From Streptomyces flavofungini (lineage in GTDB: Bacteria; Actinomycetota; Actinomycetes; Streptomycetales; Streptomycetaceae), in NCBI RefSeq assembly GCF_014650815.1, contig NZ_BMVR01000015.1, forward strand, positions 170,942 to 234,941: DNA of 64,000 bases, given 5' to 3'. The number at the start of each line of letters is the position of its first letter. Position 1 is the stretch's first letter. The position numbers were made by a program, and so were the translations under genes. Shown here piece after piece: positions 55,801-64,000 of the stretch. Under the pieces are notes generated by a model. The model ran no database searches, was not told where the DNA came from, and worked only from the letters and a program-made list of their open reading frames with translations.

Positions 55801-56472
55801 GCCGATGGCCAGCTGGAGTACGTCGGCCGCGGCGACGCGCAGGTCAAGGTGCGGGGCTTCCGCATCGAGCCCGCCGAGATCGAAGCCGCCCTCACCGCGT
55901 TCCCCGCCATCGCGCAGGCCGCGGTCGTCGTCCACGACGGCGGCGGGAGCGTCGGCAGGAGGCTCGTCGGCTACGTCGTACCCACCGCGCCCGACGGCAC
56001 CGTCGGTGCGGGCGGCGCCCGGAGCACGGGGCGCGCGGTCGACATGACCGAGCTGCGCGACTTCGTCATGGGCCGCCTGCCCGAGTACATGGTGCCCGCC
56101 GCGGTCGTGGTCCTCGACCGCTTCCCGCTGGCCCCGAACGGCAAGCTGGACCGCGAGGCCCTGCCCGAGCCGGAGTTCGCGGGCGCGGCCTACCGCGCGC
56201 CGCGCGACGAGCGGGAGGAGACCCTCTGCGCGCTGTTCGCCGAGGTCCTCGGCGTGGAGCGGGTCGGGATCGACGACGACTTCTTCGACCTGGGCGGGAA
56301 CTCCCTGCTGGCCACGCGGCTCACCAGCCGCATCGGCAAGGCACTCGGAGTCGGTGTGCCGATCCGGGCGGTCTTCGCCTCGCACAGCGTCGCCGAACTG
56401 GCGCGCACGGTGCGGAACGCCACGGCGTCGCGCCGGCCCAAGCTGCGCAGGATGAACAGGAGCGGACAGTAA
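49840..56472 (+). CDS. Nonribosomal peptide synthetase, modules 1-2 (A-T-E-C-A-T)
   Basis: A 2210-residue assembly-line enzyme. Order: A1 (about 49915-51490; YTSGSTGRPKGV, NGYGPTE, TNGKVDKKAL), carrier T1 with GGDSIQSIQ, epimerase E (51740-53200; HHLVVDGVSWRIL, EGHGRE, FNYLGRF), condensation domain (53260-54590; DVWPTSPLQSGLLFHT, AHHALFDGWS), A2 (54650-56180; YTSGSTGTPKGV, NAYGQSE) and T2 (LGGNSLLATRL). There is no leading C domain, so this is the initiation protein; E makes residue 1 D-configured and the next C should be a D-to-L type. The A1 pocket as I align it is DVGVAAGVG; A2 is DVFSVAAYA. The next NRPS gene starts 1 nt after the stop. ATG 49840 has G-rich sequence too close; GTG 49906 (after GGAGAG) is possible. 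Confidence 0.9.
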   Translation: MVALCSFGRGASEEELRGGEAPVPVGTIPELFERQVVAVPDATSVVFGDASLSFADLDARANRLARFLIERGVGAETVVAVALRRSPEWCVTVLAVMKAGGAYLPVDPAYPADRIAYMVEDSAAVLVLVDEDTAGLLPELPAPVVRLDDPEVTGAVAAHAAGDVGDAERATPLTVANAAYVIYTSGSTGRPKGVTVTHTGIANLVGAMLDRMNVTPDSRILQFCSPSFDVSVGELGMSLLSGATLVMADKDALAPGAPLVETVNRHAVTHAVLPPAVLAALPTGSLPTLRSLAVAGEATAPELVATWAADRRMINGYGPTEATVGVTLSAPLAGDGQVPPIGAPLPNTQVYLLDDDLKPVPEGAPGELYIAGAPLARGYLGRPGMTGERFVACPFGEPGARMYRTGDLVRWGADGQLVFLGRADTQVKIRGLRIELREIEAALLAHPRVAHAVVVVHEGRGTGKQLVGYVVPAGAGDAEAAREDAARSGGTGHMAFDSGFPTGELRTYLGRRLPDFMVPATVMVVNRLPLTTNGKVDKKALPEPEFKGGAYRAPRTPEEEVLAGAFAAVLGLDRVGIDDDFFVVGGDSIQSIQVVSRVRAAGLEISAREVFEARTVARLAEVAAANRLADAPVALAELAGGGVGWMPLLPVARLLRGWGPGFDRWLQAMVLDLPAGIGHDQLTATLSAVVDRHDLLRARLVASDGGGLQVAPAGSVDVAALVRRVECDGAWDSEAWHASLRAELEAAAASLDPGAGAIAKFVWFRPTGTDAPGRLLVVLHHLVVDGVSWRILMPDLALAWKQVRDGRTPELPPVATSMRRWAHALADEAATEKRTAELALWRGIVDGPDPVLGTRRLDPARDVIATLTETRVRLPAPVTEALLTTVPAAFHGEVNDGLLAALALALAKWRRMRGTDEPSSLIRLEGHGREEAAAPGADLSRTVGWFTSVFPVRLDLTGTDLDDALAGGPAAARALKAVKEQLRAIPDKGIGYGLLRHLNPRTADVLSAYGHGQVGFNYLGRFSPHTDMPAHAQGLGFTRAADVAELAELDAAQDQAMPAPAEVDINAAVTDTPEGPQLGALFTAPSGILTQDDVQELADLWRTALEGLVRHTARPGAGGLTPSDVPLVDVAQSDIEGWEERFPGLSDVWPTSPLQSGLLFHTLLADGAESSFDAYQVQYALQLSGNVEPARMRAAGQAVLDRHPALRTAFVHDAAGGLVQLVVDGVELPWQEVDLSGTPEGERDAAFEKFLADDLLAHFAVTEPPMLRLSLVKREAERFELVLTAHHALFDGWSLPLLVQDVLRCYGTGGDTTGLPPARTYRDYLAWLAQQDPEASAEAWRAELDGVDEPTLLAPGAETGSRSTGIGQVDVPLTPAEATGLTRSAADLGVTLNTLVQGAWGLLLGQLTGRRDVLLSATVAGRPPALAGVDGIVGMFLNTLPVRVRCAPGDTLADLLTGLQDRQAALLDHHHYGLTEIHRTTGLKALFDTLVGFESFPLDRGTISEAGAAAGITLTGIRAFTASHYPVTVFVYLDGEYPRLNVQYQRDVFDQDEAGTLAARFGRILATLAADPHRAVRAVDVLDAAERERLIVGLNDTAEATPGLTIPGLFEEQAARTPDAVAVVFDEQQLTYAELDTRANRLARELIKQGAGPETIVGLALPRSADLVVGMLGILKSGAGYLPIDPAYPSARLGSILAEAAPRFVLTDSATTGVLPASEVPHVHLDALGLDGARGGPVTDADRLAPLRPDGIAYVMYTSGSTGTPKGVVITHANVVNGVTRLARRVAGGPGSRMLAGTSVNFDVSVFETFTTLCSGGTVEVVRDVLVLAERDSWSGSVISTVPSVFDELLPQIAARTKVETLVFAGEALPAALVGRIREALPGVRVVNAYGQSETFYATTFALAADEPWSEAASAPIGTPIGNMRTYVLGPGLTPVPAGVVGELYVAGNIGRGYHGRAALTADRFVADPYGPAGGRMYRTGDLARWNADGQLEYVGRGDAQVKVRGFRIEPAEIEAALTAFPAIAQAAVVVHDGGGSVGRRLVGYVVPTAPDGTVGAGGARSTGRAVDMTELRDFVMGRLPEYMVPAAVVVLDRFPLAPNGKLDREALPEPEFAGAAYRAPRDEREETLCALFAEVLGVERVGIDDDFFDLGGNSLLATRLTSRIGKALGVGVPIRAVFASHSVAELARTVRNATASRRPKLRRMNRSGQ

Positions 56473-56473
56473 A

Positions 56474-59400
56474 ATGATCCCCTTGTCTTTCGCACAGCGG
56501 CGGTTGTGGTTCATCAGCCGCTTCGAGGGCCCCTCGGCGACGTACAACCTCCCCTTCCTGCTCCGCTTCAGCGGCGAGCTGGACACGGCCGCCCTGGAAG
56601 CGGCGGTCCGTGACGTGGTGGAGCGGCACGAGAGCCTGCGCACCCGCATCGTCGAGAACGCCGACGGCGTCCCGGCGCAGGAGGTCCTCGCGCTCGCCGA
56701 CGCCCGCCTGGAGATGCCGCTCGTCGAGGTGGCGCCGGACGCCCTGGAGGCGGCCATCGCCAAGGAGGCCGCGTACGTCCTCGACCTCGCCACCGAGATA
56801 CCCCTGCGCCCGACGCTGCTCAAGTCGGGCGAGCGCGAACACGTCCTGGTGCTTCTCATCCACCACATCGCCAGCGACGGCGAGTCCATGGGCCCGCTGG
56901 CCCGCGACCTCGCCACCGCCTACCGCGCCCGCCTCGCGGGCACCGCGCCGGACTGGGAGGAACTCCCGGTCCAGTACGTGGACTACACGCTGTGGCAGCG
57001 CGAACTGCTCGGCGACGAGAACGACCCCGAGAGCGTGCTCGCCGCGCAGGTCGACTACTGGCGCGACGAGCTGGCCGGCGTCCCGCAGCCGCTGCAGCTG
57101 CCCGCCGACCGCCCCCGCCCGCCCGCCGCCGGCCACCAGGGCGACGGCGTCAGCCTGGGCGTCGACCCCGACCTGGTCGCGAAGGTCGAGCGGCTCGCGC
57201 GCGAGCGCGACGTGACCGTGCCGATGGTCATGCAGGCCGCGCTGATGGTCACCCTGCAGCACCTCGGCGCCGGTGAGGACATCGCGCTCGGCTCCACCGT
57301 GGCGGGCCGCACCGACGACGACCTCACCGAACTCATCGGCTTCTTCGTCAACACCTGGGTGCTGCGCGGCGACCTGTCCGGCGCCCCGACCTTCGAGCGG
57401 CTGCTCGCCCAGGTCCAGGACAAGGCGCTGGCGGCGTACGACAACCAGGACGCGCCGTTCGAGCGCCTCGTGGAGATCCTCAACCCGGAGCGCTCCACCG
57501 CCTACCACCCGCTGTTCCAGGTCATGTTCACCTGGGAGACCGAGGTCGGCACCGAGCTGGCACTCCCCGGCCTGACGACGCGGCTCGAAATGCTGTCGAC
57601 CACGACGGCCAAGTTCGACCTGGAGTTCGACCTCTTCCACGACCCGGCCAAGAAGTCGATGCTGCTGTACCTGGAGTACGCCACCGAGCTGTTCGACCGG
57701 CGCACCGCCGAGGCCGTCGCCGAGCGCTACGTCCGCGTCGTACGCCAGCTCGTCGAGAACCCGACCGCGCCCGTCACCCGCGTCGACGTCCTCCAGCCCG
57801 GCGAACGCGAGCTGGTCCTCGGCCAGTTCAACGACACCGCCGTGGCCACGCCCGCGCTCACCGTGCCCGGCGCCTTCGAGAGGCAGGCGGCGGCCACCCC
57901 GGACGCCGTCGCCGTCGTGCACGAGGAGCGGGAGTTCACGTACGCGGAGCTGAACGCCCGCGCGGGCCGGCTCGCGCGCGACCTCATCGGCCGCGGCGTC
58001 GGCCCGGAGAGCGTGGTCGGCCTGTGCCTGCCGCGCTCCGCGGACCTCGTCGTCGGCATGCTCGGCATCCTCAAGGCGGGCGGCGCCTATCTGCCGATCG
58101 ACCCCAAGTACCGGGGCACCCGCCTGGACTTCATCCTCTCGGACGCCCAGCCGCACCTGATCCTCACCGACGCCGACACCGTCGGCATACTGCCGGGGGA
58201 CAGCGAGGGCGCGGCGCCACGGCTCCTCCTCGGCGACGTGGACCTCGACGCCGCCACCGCCGCCGACGCGGAGCTGACCGACGCCGACCGGATCGCGCCG
58301 CTCAGCCCGGACCACGTCGCTTACGTGATGTACACCTCCGGCTCCACCGGCACGCCCAAGGGCGTCGCCATCACCCACGGCAACGTCGTCAACGACATCA
58401 CCGGACTGGCGTCCGCGGTGGGCGTCCAGGCCGGTTCGCGGGTGCTCGCGGGCACCTCCGTCAACTTCGACGTCTCGGTCTTCGAGACCTTCACCGCGCT
58501 GTCCACCGGCGGCACCCTCGAAGTGGTCCGCGACGTCCTCGTCATCGGCGAGCGCGGCGGCTGGACCGGCGGCGTCGTCTCCACCGTCCCGTCCGTCTTC
58601 GCCGAACTCCTCGACCAGGTCGACGGGAAGATCGACGCCGACGCCGTCGTCTTCGCCGGTGAGGCGCTGCCCGCGGCCCTGGTGCGGCGCGTGCGCGAGG
58701 CCATCCCCGGCGTCCGCGTCGTCAACGCCTACGGCCAGAGCGAGAGCTTCTACGCCACCACCTTCGCGGTCTCCGACACCGCCCCGTGGCACGGCACCAG
58801 CAGCGCCCCCATCGGCAGCCCGCTGGGCAACGTCCGCACCTACGTCCTCGGCCCGGGCCTGCAGCCCGCCCCCGTCGGCGTCGCGGGCGAGCTCTACGTC
58901 GCGGGCGTCGTCGGCCGCGGCTACCAGGGCCGCCCCGACCTCACCGCGGACCGCTTCGTCGCCGACCCCTACGGCCCGGCCGGGTCCCGGATGTACCGCA
59001 CCGGTGACCTCGCCCGCTGGAACGCCGACGGCCGCCTGGAGTACGTCGGCCGCGGCGACGCGCAGGTCAAGGTCCGCGGCTTCCGCATCGAGCCCGGCGA
59101 GATCGAGGCCGCGCTCACCGCCCACCCGGGCGTCGCGCAGGCCGTCGTGACCGTGCACCAGAACCGCGGCGGCAAGCAACTCGTCGGCTACGTCGTGCCC
59201 GTGGGCTCCGACGACGGCGCCGTCGGCTCCGGTGACGTCGACAGCCTCGGCGAACTCGACGTCGACCTGACCATGGTCGTCTCCTCCCGCGAGCTGCGCC
59301 GCTTCGTCGCCACGCGCCTTCCCGAGTTCATGGTCCCGTCCGTCTTCATGATGCTGGACCGCCTCCCGCTCGCCCCGAACGGCAAGCTGGACCGCAAGGC

Positions 59401-62400
59401 CCTGCCCGAGCCGGAGTTCACCGGCGGCCGGTACCGCGCCCCGCGCACCCCCGCCGAGGAGGTCCTCACCGGCGTCTACGCCGAGGTCCTCGGCCTGGAC
59501 CGGGTCGGCATCGACGACGACTTCTTCGCCGTCGGCGGCGACTCCATCCGCTCCATCCAGGTCGTGTCCCGGGCCCGCGCCCAGGGCGTCGAGGTCAGCC
59601 CCCGGCAGATCTTCGAGTGCCGCACCGTGGCCGAGCTGGCCGACGTCGCGGCGGCAGGCGGCCAGGCCACCGTCCTGGCGGAGCTGGCGGGCGGCGGCGT
59701 CGGCTGGATGCCGCTGCTGCCCGCCGGGCACTTCCTGAAGGAACTGGGCGGCGGCAGCGACCGTTTCTCCATGTCGATGGTCCTCGACCTGCCCGTCGGC
59801 ATCGACGAGACGGGCCTCGTCGCGACCCTCTCCGCCGTCGTCGACCACCACGACATCCTGCGCTCGCGCCTGCTCACCGACGGCGACGGCGGCCTCGAAG
59901 TCGCCCCCGTCGGCGCCGTTGATGTCGCCTCGCTCGTCCACCGCGTCGCCTGCGACGGACAGTGGAACGACGCCTGGCGCGACCTCGCGTTCGCCGAACT
60001 CGACGCCGCCACCGACCTCCTGGACCCCGCCGCCGGCACCATGGCGCGGTTCGTCTGGTTCGACGCGGGCGCCGACAAGCCCGGCCGACTCCACCTCGTC
60101 CTGCACCACTTCGCCGTCGACGGCGTGTCCTGGCGCGTCCTCCTGCCAGACCTCGCCGCCGCCTGGAAGCAGCTCAAGGCCGGGCAGCCCCCTACCCTCG
60201 ACGCCGTCGCCACCTCCGTGCGCCGCTGGGCGCACGCCCTGGTGGACGAGGCCGCGAGGCCCGAGCGCACCGCCGAGCTGGAGCTGTGGGAGTCCGTCGT
60301 CGCCGGGCCCGATCCGGTGCTCGGCAGCCGCCGCCTCGACCCGGTCACCGACACCGTCGCCACGGTGGAGCACGTCGTCGTGCGGGTGCCCGTGCCCGTC
60401 ACCGAGCAGCTCCTGACCACGCTGCCCGCGGCCTTCCGCGGCGGCGTCAACGACGGCCTTCTCGCCGCCCTCGCCCTCGCCGTCACCCGCTGGCGCCGCG
60501 CCCGCGGTGTCGACGAGCCGACCGTGCTGCTGCGCCTGGAGGGCCACGGCCGCGAGGAGCACGCGGTGCCCGGCGCGGACCTGTCCCGCACCATGGGCTG
60601 GTTCACCAGCATGTTCCCGCTGCGCCTCGACATCGACGGCATTGACGTCGACGAGGCCTTCGCGGGCGGCGCCGCCGCCGGTGCCGCGGTCAAGGCCGTC
60701 AAGGAGCAGGCCCTCGCCATCCCCGACAAGGGCCTCGGCTACGGCCTCCTGCGCTACCTCAACCCGGAGACCGCGGACATCCTGCGCCGCTGGTCCACCG
60801 GCCAGATCGCCTTCAACTACCTGGGCCGCTTCTCCACCTCCACGGACCTGCCCGACCACCTGCGCGGCCTCGGCTTCAGCCAGGCCGAGGGCACCGCCGA
60901 CATCCTCGCCGACCTCGACGCGGACATGCCCGCCCTGTCGGTGTTCGACGTCAACGCCCTCGTCCTGGACGCCGAGGAGGGCCCGCGGCTCAACGCCCGC
61001 ATCGGCTTCCCCGCGGGCGTGCTCTCGGCCGCCGACGCGCAGGACCTCGCCGACCTGTGGGTGCAGGCCCTCGAAGGCCTCGTCCGGCACGTGTCGGCGC
61101 CGGGCGCGGGCGGCCTCACGCCGTCCGACGTGCCGCTGGTCACGACCACGCAGGCCGACATCGAGCGGTGGGAGCGCCGCTACCCGGGCGTGTCCGACGT
61201 GTGGCCGCTCACCGCCGCCCAGTCGGGCCTGCTGTTTCACACGATGCTCTCGGACGCCTCCTTCGACGCGTATCAGATGCAGCTCGTCCTCCACCTGTCC
61301 GGCAAGGTCGACCCCGCCCGCATGCGCGCGGCCGGACAGGCCCTGCTCGACCGGTACGCGAGCCTGCGCACCGCGTTCGTCACGGACACCGAGGGCAACC
61401 AGGTGCAGCTGGTCCTCGACGAGGTCGCCCTGCCGTGGCTGGAGTTCGACCACAGCTCCCTCGGCGACGCCGAGCGCGAGGCGGCCCTGACGAAGCTCCT
61501 CGCCGACGACCACGCCAAGCACTTCGACCCCGTCGACCCGCCGATGCTGCGGATGACGCTGGTCACCCTCGGCGGCGACCGCGCGGAGCTGGTGTTCACC
61601 GCCAACCACGTGCTGTTCGACGGCTGGTCCGTGCCGCTGCTCCTGCAGGACCTGCTGCGCCTGTACGGCACCGACGGCGATCCCACCGGGCTGCCCCGCG
61701 TCCGCGGCTACCGGGACTTCCTGGTCTGGCTGGACCAGCAGGACCGCGCCGAGGACACCCGGGTATGGGCCGAGGAACTGGCCGGGGTCGACGAGCCCAC
61801 CCTGCTCGTTCCCAGCGCCCGCCCCGGCGCGGAGCCCGGCGGCATCGGCCAGGTCGACGTGCCGCTCGCCGCCGGGTCGGCCCGGGAACTCGCCCGCCGC
61901 GCCGCCGATCTCGGCATCACCATGAACACCGTCGTGCAGGGCGCCTGGGGCCTGCTCCTCGCGGAGCTGACCGGCCGCGGGGACGTCGTGTTCGGCGCCA
62001 CCGTCTCCGGCCGTCCGCCGGTCGTGCCGGGCGTGGACCACATGGTCGGCCTGTTCATCAACACGCTTCCCGTGCGGGTGGACCGCGCGCCGCGCGCGTC
62101 CCTCGCCGACGTCCTCACCGCCCTGCAGAACCGGCAGGGCGCGCTCCTGGACCACCAGCACCTCGGTCTCGGCGACATCCAGAACGCGGTGGGCCTGACC
62201 TCGCTGTTCGACACGATCGTGGTGTTCGACTCCTACCCCGTCGACTCGGTCGGCCTCACCGACGCGTACGCGTCGGCGGGCCTCGAAGTCACCGGCATCA
62301 GCCCGCTCAGCGGCACCCACTACCCGCTGATCGTCGCCGCCGACGCCGAGCCGCACCTGCGCCTCGGCCTGCAGTACCAGCACCACCTCTTCGAGCGCGC

Positions 62401-64000
62401 GGACGTCGAGGCGCTCGCGGCCCGCTTCCACCGCGTCCTGCTCCAGCTCGTCGAGGACCCGCGCATCCCCGCCGGGCACGTCGACATCCTGGGCGCGGCC
62501 GAGCGCGAGCACGTCCTGTACGGCTTGAACGCCACGGCCGCCGAGACGCCCGCGCTCACCATCCCCGGCCTGTTCGAGCAGCGGGCGGCGGCGGCCCCGG
62601 ACGCGGTCGCCCTCGTGTGCGACGACACCTCGCTGACGTACGCCGAGCTGAACGCCCGCGCCGACCGCCTCGCGCGGGAGCTCATCGCCCGTGAGGTGGG
62701 CCCGGAGACGGTCGTGGGCCTGGCCCTGCCGCGCTCGGCCGACCTGGTCACGGGGCTGCTCGCGGTCCTGAAGGCGGGCGGCGCCTATCTGCCGATCGAC
62801 CCGAAGTACCCGAGCGCCCGCCTGGACCACATCCTGTCCGACGCGGCGCCGAAGCTCCTGCTCACCGACGCGGACACTGTCGGCGTGCTGCCCGAGACGG
62901 ACATCCCGCGCCTGTTCCTCGGCGCCGTGGACCTCGAACCGGCGGCCACCGACGCCCCGTTGACGGATGCCGACCGCAGGGCCGCGCTCAAGCCGGACCA
63001 CATCGCGTACGTGATGTACACCTCGGGCTCGTCCGGCACCCCGAAGGGTGTGGCGGTCACCCACCACAACGTGGTGAACGGCGTGACGTGCCTCGCCGCG
63101 TCCGTGGGCATCGACGCCACCACCCGCGTCCTCGCGGGCACCTCGGTCAACTTCGACGTGTCGGTCTTCGAGGCCGTCACGACGCTGTCCCAGGGCGGCA
63201 CTCTGGAGGTCGTCCGGGACGTGCTGGTCGTCGGCGAGCGGGGCGGCTGGTCGGGTGGCGTCGTGTCCACTGTTCCGTCGGTGTTCGCCGAGCTCCTTGA
63301 CCAGGTCGACGGCGAACTCACTGTGGACTCCGTGGTGTTCGCGGGTGAGGCGCTGCCCGCGGCGCTCGTGGACCGGGTGCGCGAGGCCATTCCGGGTGTC
63401 CGCGTCGTCAACGCCTACGGCCAGACCGAGTCGTTCTACGCGACGACGTGGGCGCTGCCCGCCGACCAGGAGTGGGGCGGCTCGGGCAGCGTCCCCATCG
63501 GCGCTCCGCTCGGCAACATGCGGGCCTATGTGCTCGGTTCGGGTCTCGCGCCCGTGCCGGTGGGTGTCGTGGGTGAGCTGTACATCGCGGGTAACGTGGC
63601 GCGCGGCTACTTCGGGCGCGCCGACTTGACCGCCGACCGCTTCGTCGCCGACCCCTACGGCCCGGCGGGCGGCCGTATGTACCGCACCGGTGACCTCGCC
63701 CGCTGGACCCCCGAGGGTCAGCTCGACTACGTCGGCCGCGCCGACGCGCAGTTCAAGGTGCGGGGCTTCCGCATCGAGCCCGGCGAGGTCGAGGCCGCGC
63801 TCGCCGCGCACCCGGACGTGGCGCAGGGCGTGGTCGTGGCCAAGGGCACCGGCACCACCGACAAGCGCTTGGTGGCGTACGTCGTCCGGGCCGGGAACGT
63901 CGAGGACATCGACGTCACCGCGCTGCGGGAGCACGTGGGCGGGAGGCTGCCCGAGTTCATGGTCCCGTCGGCCTTCGTCGTCCTGGAGCGCCTTCCGCTG
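56474..64000 (+). CDS. Nonribosomal peptide synthetase, modules 3-4 (C-A-T-E-C-A..., 3' end outside window)
   Basis: The frame is open from ATG 56474 to the window end, at least 2509 residues. It begins with an L-to-L type condensation domain (LSFAQRRLWFISRFEG; IHHIASDGES), then A3 (about 57830-59440; YTSGSTGTPKGV, NAYGQSE), carrier T3 (GGDSIRSIQ), epimerase (59690-61130; HHFAVDGVSWRVL, EGHGREE, FNYLGRF), a second condensation domain (61180-62510; DVWPLTAAQSGLLFHT; the active motif reads ANHVLFDGWS, i.e. NHxxxDG rather than HHxxxDG) and A4 (62540 on; YTSGSSGTPKGV, NAYGQTE). A3 and A4 have the same pocket residues as A2 (DVFSVAAYA). It starts one base after the upstream NRPS gene, so the two proteins are made together. 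Release and tailoring genes lie beyond the window. Confidence 0.9.
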   Translation, partial: MIPLSFAQRRLWFISRFEGPSATYNLPFLLRFSGELDTAALEAAVRDVVERHESLRTRIVENADGVPAQEVLALADARLEMPLVEVAPDALEAAIAKEAAYVLDLATEIPLRPTLLKSGEREHVLVLLIHHIASDGESMGPLARDLATAYRARLAGTAPDWEELPVQYVDYTLWQRELLGDENDPESVLAAQVDYWRDELAGVPQPLQLPADRPRPPAAGHQGDGVSLGVDPDLVAKVERLARERDVTVPMVMQAALMVTLQHLGAGEDIALGSTVAGRTDDDLTELIGFFVNTWVLRGDLSGAPTFERLLAQVQDKALAAYDNQDAPFERLVEILNPERSTAYHPLFQVMFTWETEVGTELALPGLTTRLEMLSTTTAKFDLEFDLFHDPAKKSMLLYLEYATELFDRRTAEAVAERYVRVVRQLVENPTAPVTRVDVLQPGERELVLGQFNDTAVATPALTVPGAFERQAAATPDAVAVVHEEREFTYAELNARAGRLARDLIGRGVGPESVVGLCLPRSADLVVGMLGILKAGGAYLPIDPKYRGTRLDFILSDAQPHLILTDADTVGILPGDSEGAAPRLLLGDVDLDAATAADAELTDADRIAPLSPDHVAYVMYTSGSTGTPKGVAITHGNVVNDITGLASAVGVQAGSRVLAGTSVNFDVSVFETFTALSTGGTLEVVRDVLVIGERGGWTGGVVSTVPSVFAELLDQVDGKIDADAVVFAGEALPAALVRRVREAIPGVRVVNAYGQSESFYATTFAVSDTAPWHGTSSAPIGSPLGNVRTYVLGPGLQPAPVGVAGELYVAGVVGRGYQGRPDLTADRFVADPYGPAGSRMYRTGDLARWNADGRLEYVGRGDAQVKVRGFRIEPGEIEAALTAHPGVAQAVVTVHQNRGGKQLVGYVVPVGSDDGAVGSGDVDSLGELDVDLTMVVSSRELRRFVATRLPEFMVPSVFMMLDRLPLAPNGKLDRKALPEPEFTGGRYRAPRTPAEEVLTGVYAEVLGLDRVGIDDDFFAVGGDSIRSIQVVSRARAQGVEVSPRQIFECRTVAELADVAAAGGQATVLAELAGGGVGWMPLLPAGHFLKELGGGSDRFSMSMVLDLPVGIDETGLVATLSAVVDHHDILRSRLLTDGDGGLEVAPVGAVDVASLVHRVACDGQWNDAWRDLAFAELDAATDLLDPAAGTMARFVWFDAGADKPGRLHLVLHHFAVDGVSWRVLLPDLAAAWKQLKAGQPPTLDAVATSVRRWAHALVDEAARPERTAELELWESVVAGPDPVLGSRRLDPVTDTVATVEHVVVRVPVPVTEQLLTTLPAAFRGGVNDGLLAALALAVTRWRRARGVDEPTVLLRLEGHGREEHAVPGADLSRTMGWFTSMFPLRLDIDGIDVDEAFAGGAAAGAAVKAVKEQALAIPDKGLGYGLLRYLNPETADILRRWSTGQIAFNYLGRFSTSTDLPDHLRGLGFSQAEGTADILADLDADMPALSVFDVNALVLDAEEGPRLNARIGFPAGVLSAADAQDLADLWVQALEGLVRHVSAPGAGGLTPSDVPLVTTTQADIERWERRYPGVSDVWPLTAAQSGLLFHTMLSDASFDAYQMQLVLHLSGKVDPARMRAAGQALLDRYASLRTAFVTDTEGNQVQLVLDEVALPWLEFDHSSLGDAEREAALTKLLADDHAKHFDPVDPPMLRMTLVTLGGDRAELVFTANHVLFDGWSVPLLLQDLLRLYGTDGDPTGLPRVRGYRDFLVWLDQQDRAEDTRVWAEELAGVDEPTLLVPSARPGAEPGGIGQVDVPLAAGSARELARRAADLGITMNTVVQGAWGLLLAELTGRGDVVFGATVSGRPPVVPGVDHMVGLFINTLPVRVDRAPRASLADVLTALQNRQGALLDHQHLGLGDIQNAVGLTSLFDTIVVFDSYPVDSVGLTDAYASAGLEVTGISPLSGTHYPLIVAADAEPHLRLGLQYQHHLFERADVEALAARFHRVLLQLVEDPRIPAGHVDILGAAEREHVLYGLNATAAETPALTIPGLFEQRAAAAPDAVALVCDDTSLTYAELNARADRLARELIAREVGPETVVGLALPRSADLVTGLLAVLKAGGAYLPIDPKYPSARLDHILSDAAPKLLLTDADTVGVLPETDIPRLFLGAVDLEPAATDAPLTDADRRAALKPDHIAYVMYTSGSSGTPKGVAVTHHNVVNGVTCLAASVGIDATTRVLAGTSVNFDVSVFEAVTTLSQGGTLEVVRDVLVVGERGGWSGGVVSTVPSVFAELLDQVDGELTVDSVVFAGEALPAALVDRVREAIPGVRVVNAYGQTESFYATTWALPADQEWGGSGSVPIGAPLGNMRAYVLGSGLAPVPVGVVGELYIAGNVARGYFGRADLTADRFVADPYGPAGGRMYRTGDLARWTPEGQLDYVGRADAQFKVRGFRIEPGEVEAALAAHPDVAQGVVVAKGTGTTDKRLVAYVVRAGNVEDIDVTALREHVGGRLPEFMVPSAFVVLERLPL

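Noticed and set aside
49795..63934. Very long minus-strand open frames (2373 and 2537 codons) opposite the NRPS genes
   Set aside because: They are the complement of clear NRPS domains in GC-rich DNA; the translations are low-complexity (Gly/Asp/Val/Arg-rich) with no domain.

Overview
The window is chromosomal DNA from a high-GC actinomycete, almost certainly Streptomyces or a close relative. The evidence is GC-rich third codon positions, GTG/TTG starts, several apparently leaderless genes, the paired XRE (DUF5753)/DUF397 regulators with an anti-sigma-type ATPase, and large NRPS genes.

Region 1 (1-12041) is core-type DNA. It holds the C-terminal half of a KdpD sensor kinase and its KdpE response regulator, then a block resembling the conserved actinobacterial order OB-fold protein / DUF3159 membrane protein / CeoB-CeoC (TrkA-type K+ channel regulators) / APC permease / TrmA-like RNA methyltransferase. 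A winged-helix regulator, a small membrane protein and an MMPL transporter are intercalated. Potassium handling is the recurring theme.

Region 2 (about 12042-47217) is a ~35-kb genomic island. The last ~20 codons of the RNA methyltransferase gene recur, in frame and with the stop codon, at 47201-47277, so the island sits in the 3' end of that gene between two attachment-like repeats. Its left end is a graveyard of an IS3-family element and gene fragments; its right end has a frameshifted IS5-type transposase, a relic of a tRNA-Pro 3' half and a VapBC-like toxin-antitoxin pair. The interior looks like a stack of anti-phage or nucleic-acid-processing modules: (a) a TIGR04141/DUF6119-like protein divergent from a DNA-methylase-like protein with a degenerate catalytic motif; (b) a McrB-McrC-UvrD/RelE-like operon; (c) a TPR-small protein-GrpE-like-Hsp70 operon in which the Hsp70 carries an inserted block of zinc knuckles; (d) a three-gene operon of a 2125-residue Ser/Thr kinase-DEAD helicase-DUF1998-nuclease-like fusion, an SNF2/RapA-type helicase and a PglX/DrmMI-like adenine methylase. 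Module (d) resembles DISARM, Druantia and BREX parts in an arrangement I do not recognise and is the best candidate for an undescribed system. A palindrome, TTGAC-N3-GTCAA, lies upstream of modules (b) and (d), and a wider-spaced version lies upstream of (c), which suggests shared control. No intact integrase was found.

Region 3 (47278-64000) returns to chromosomal DNA: a cation/proton antiporter with unusually T-rich codons, an MBL-fold hydrolase, a ~650-bp stretch with a truncated helix-turn-helix remnant, and then two NRPS genes (A-T-E-C-A-T, then C-A-T-E-C-A... running off the end). The last three adenylation domains share the same predicted pocket and the same altered A5 motif, so the peptide probably contains the same unusual residue three times in a row, alternating D/L.
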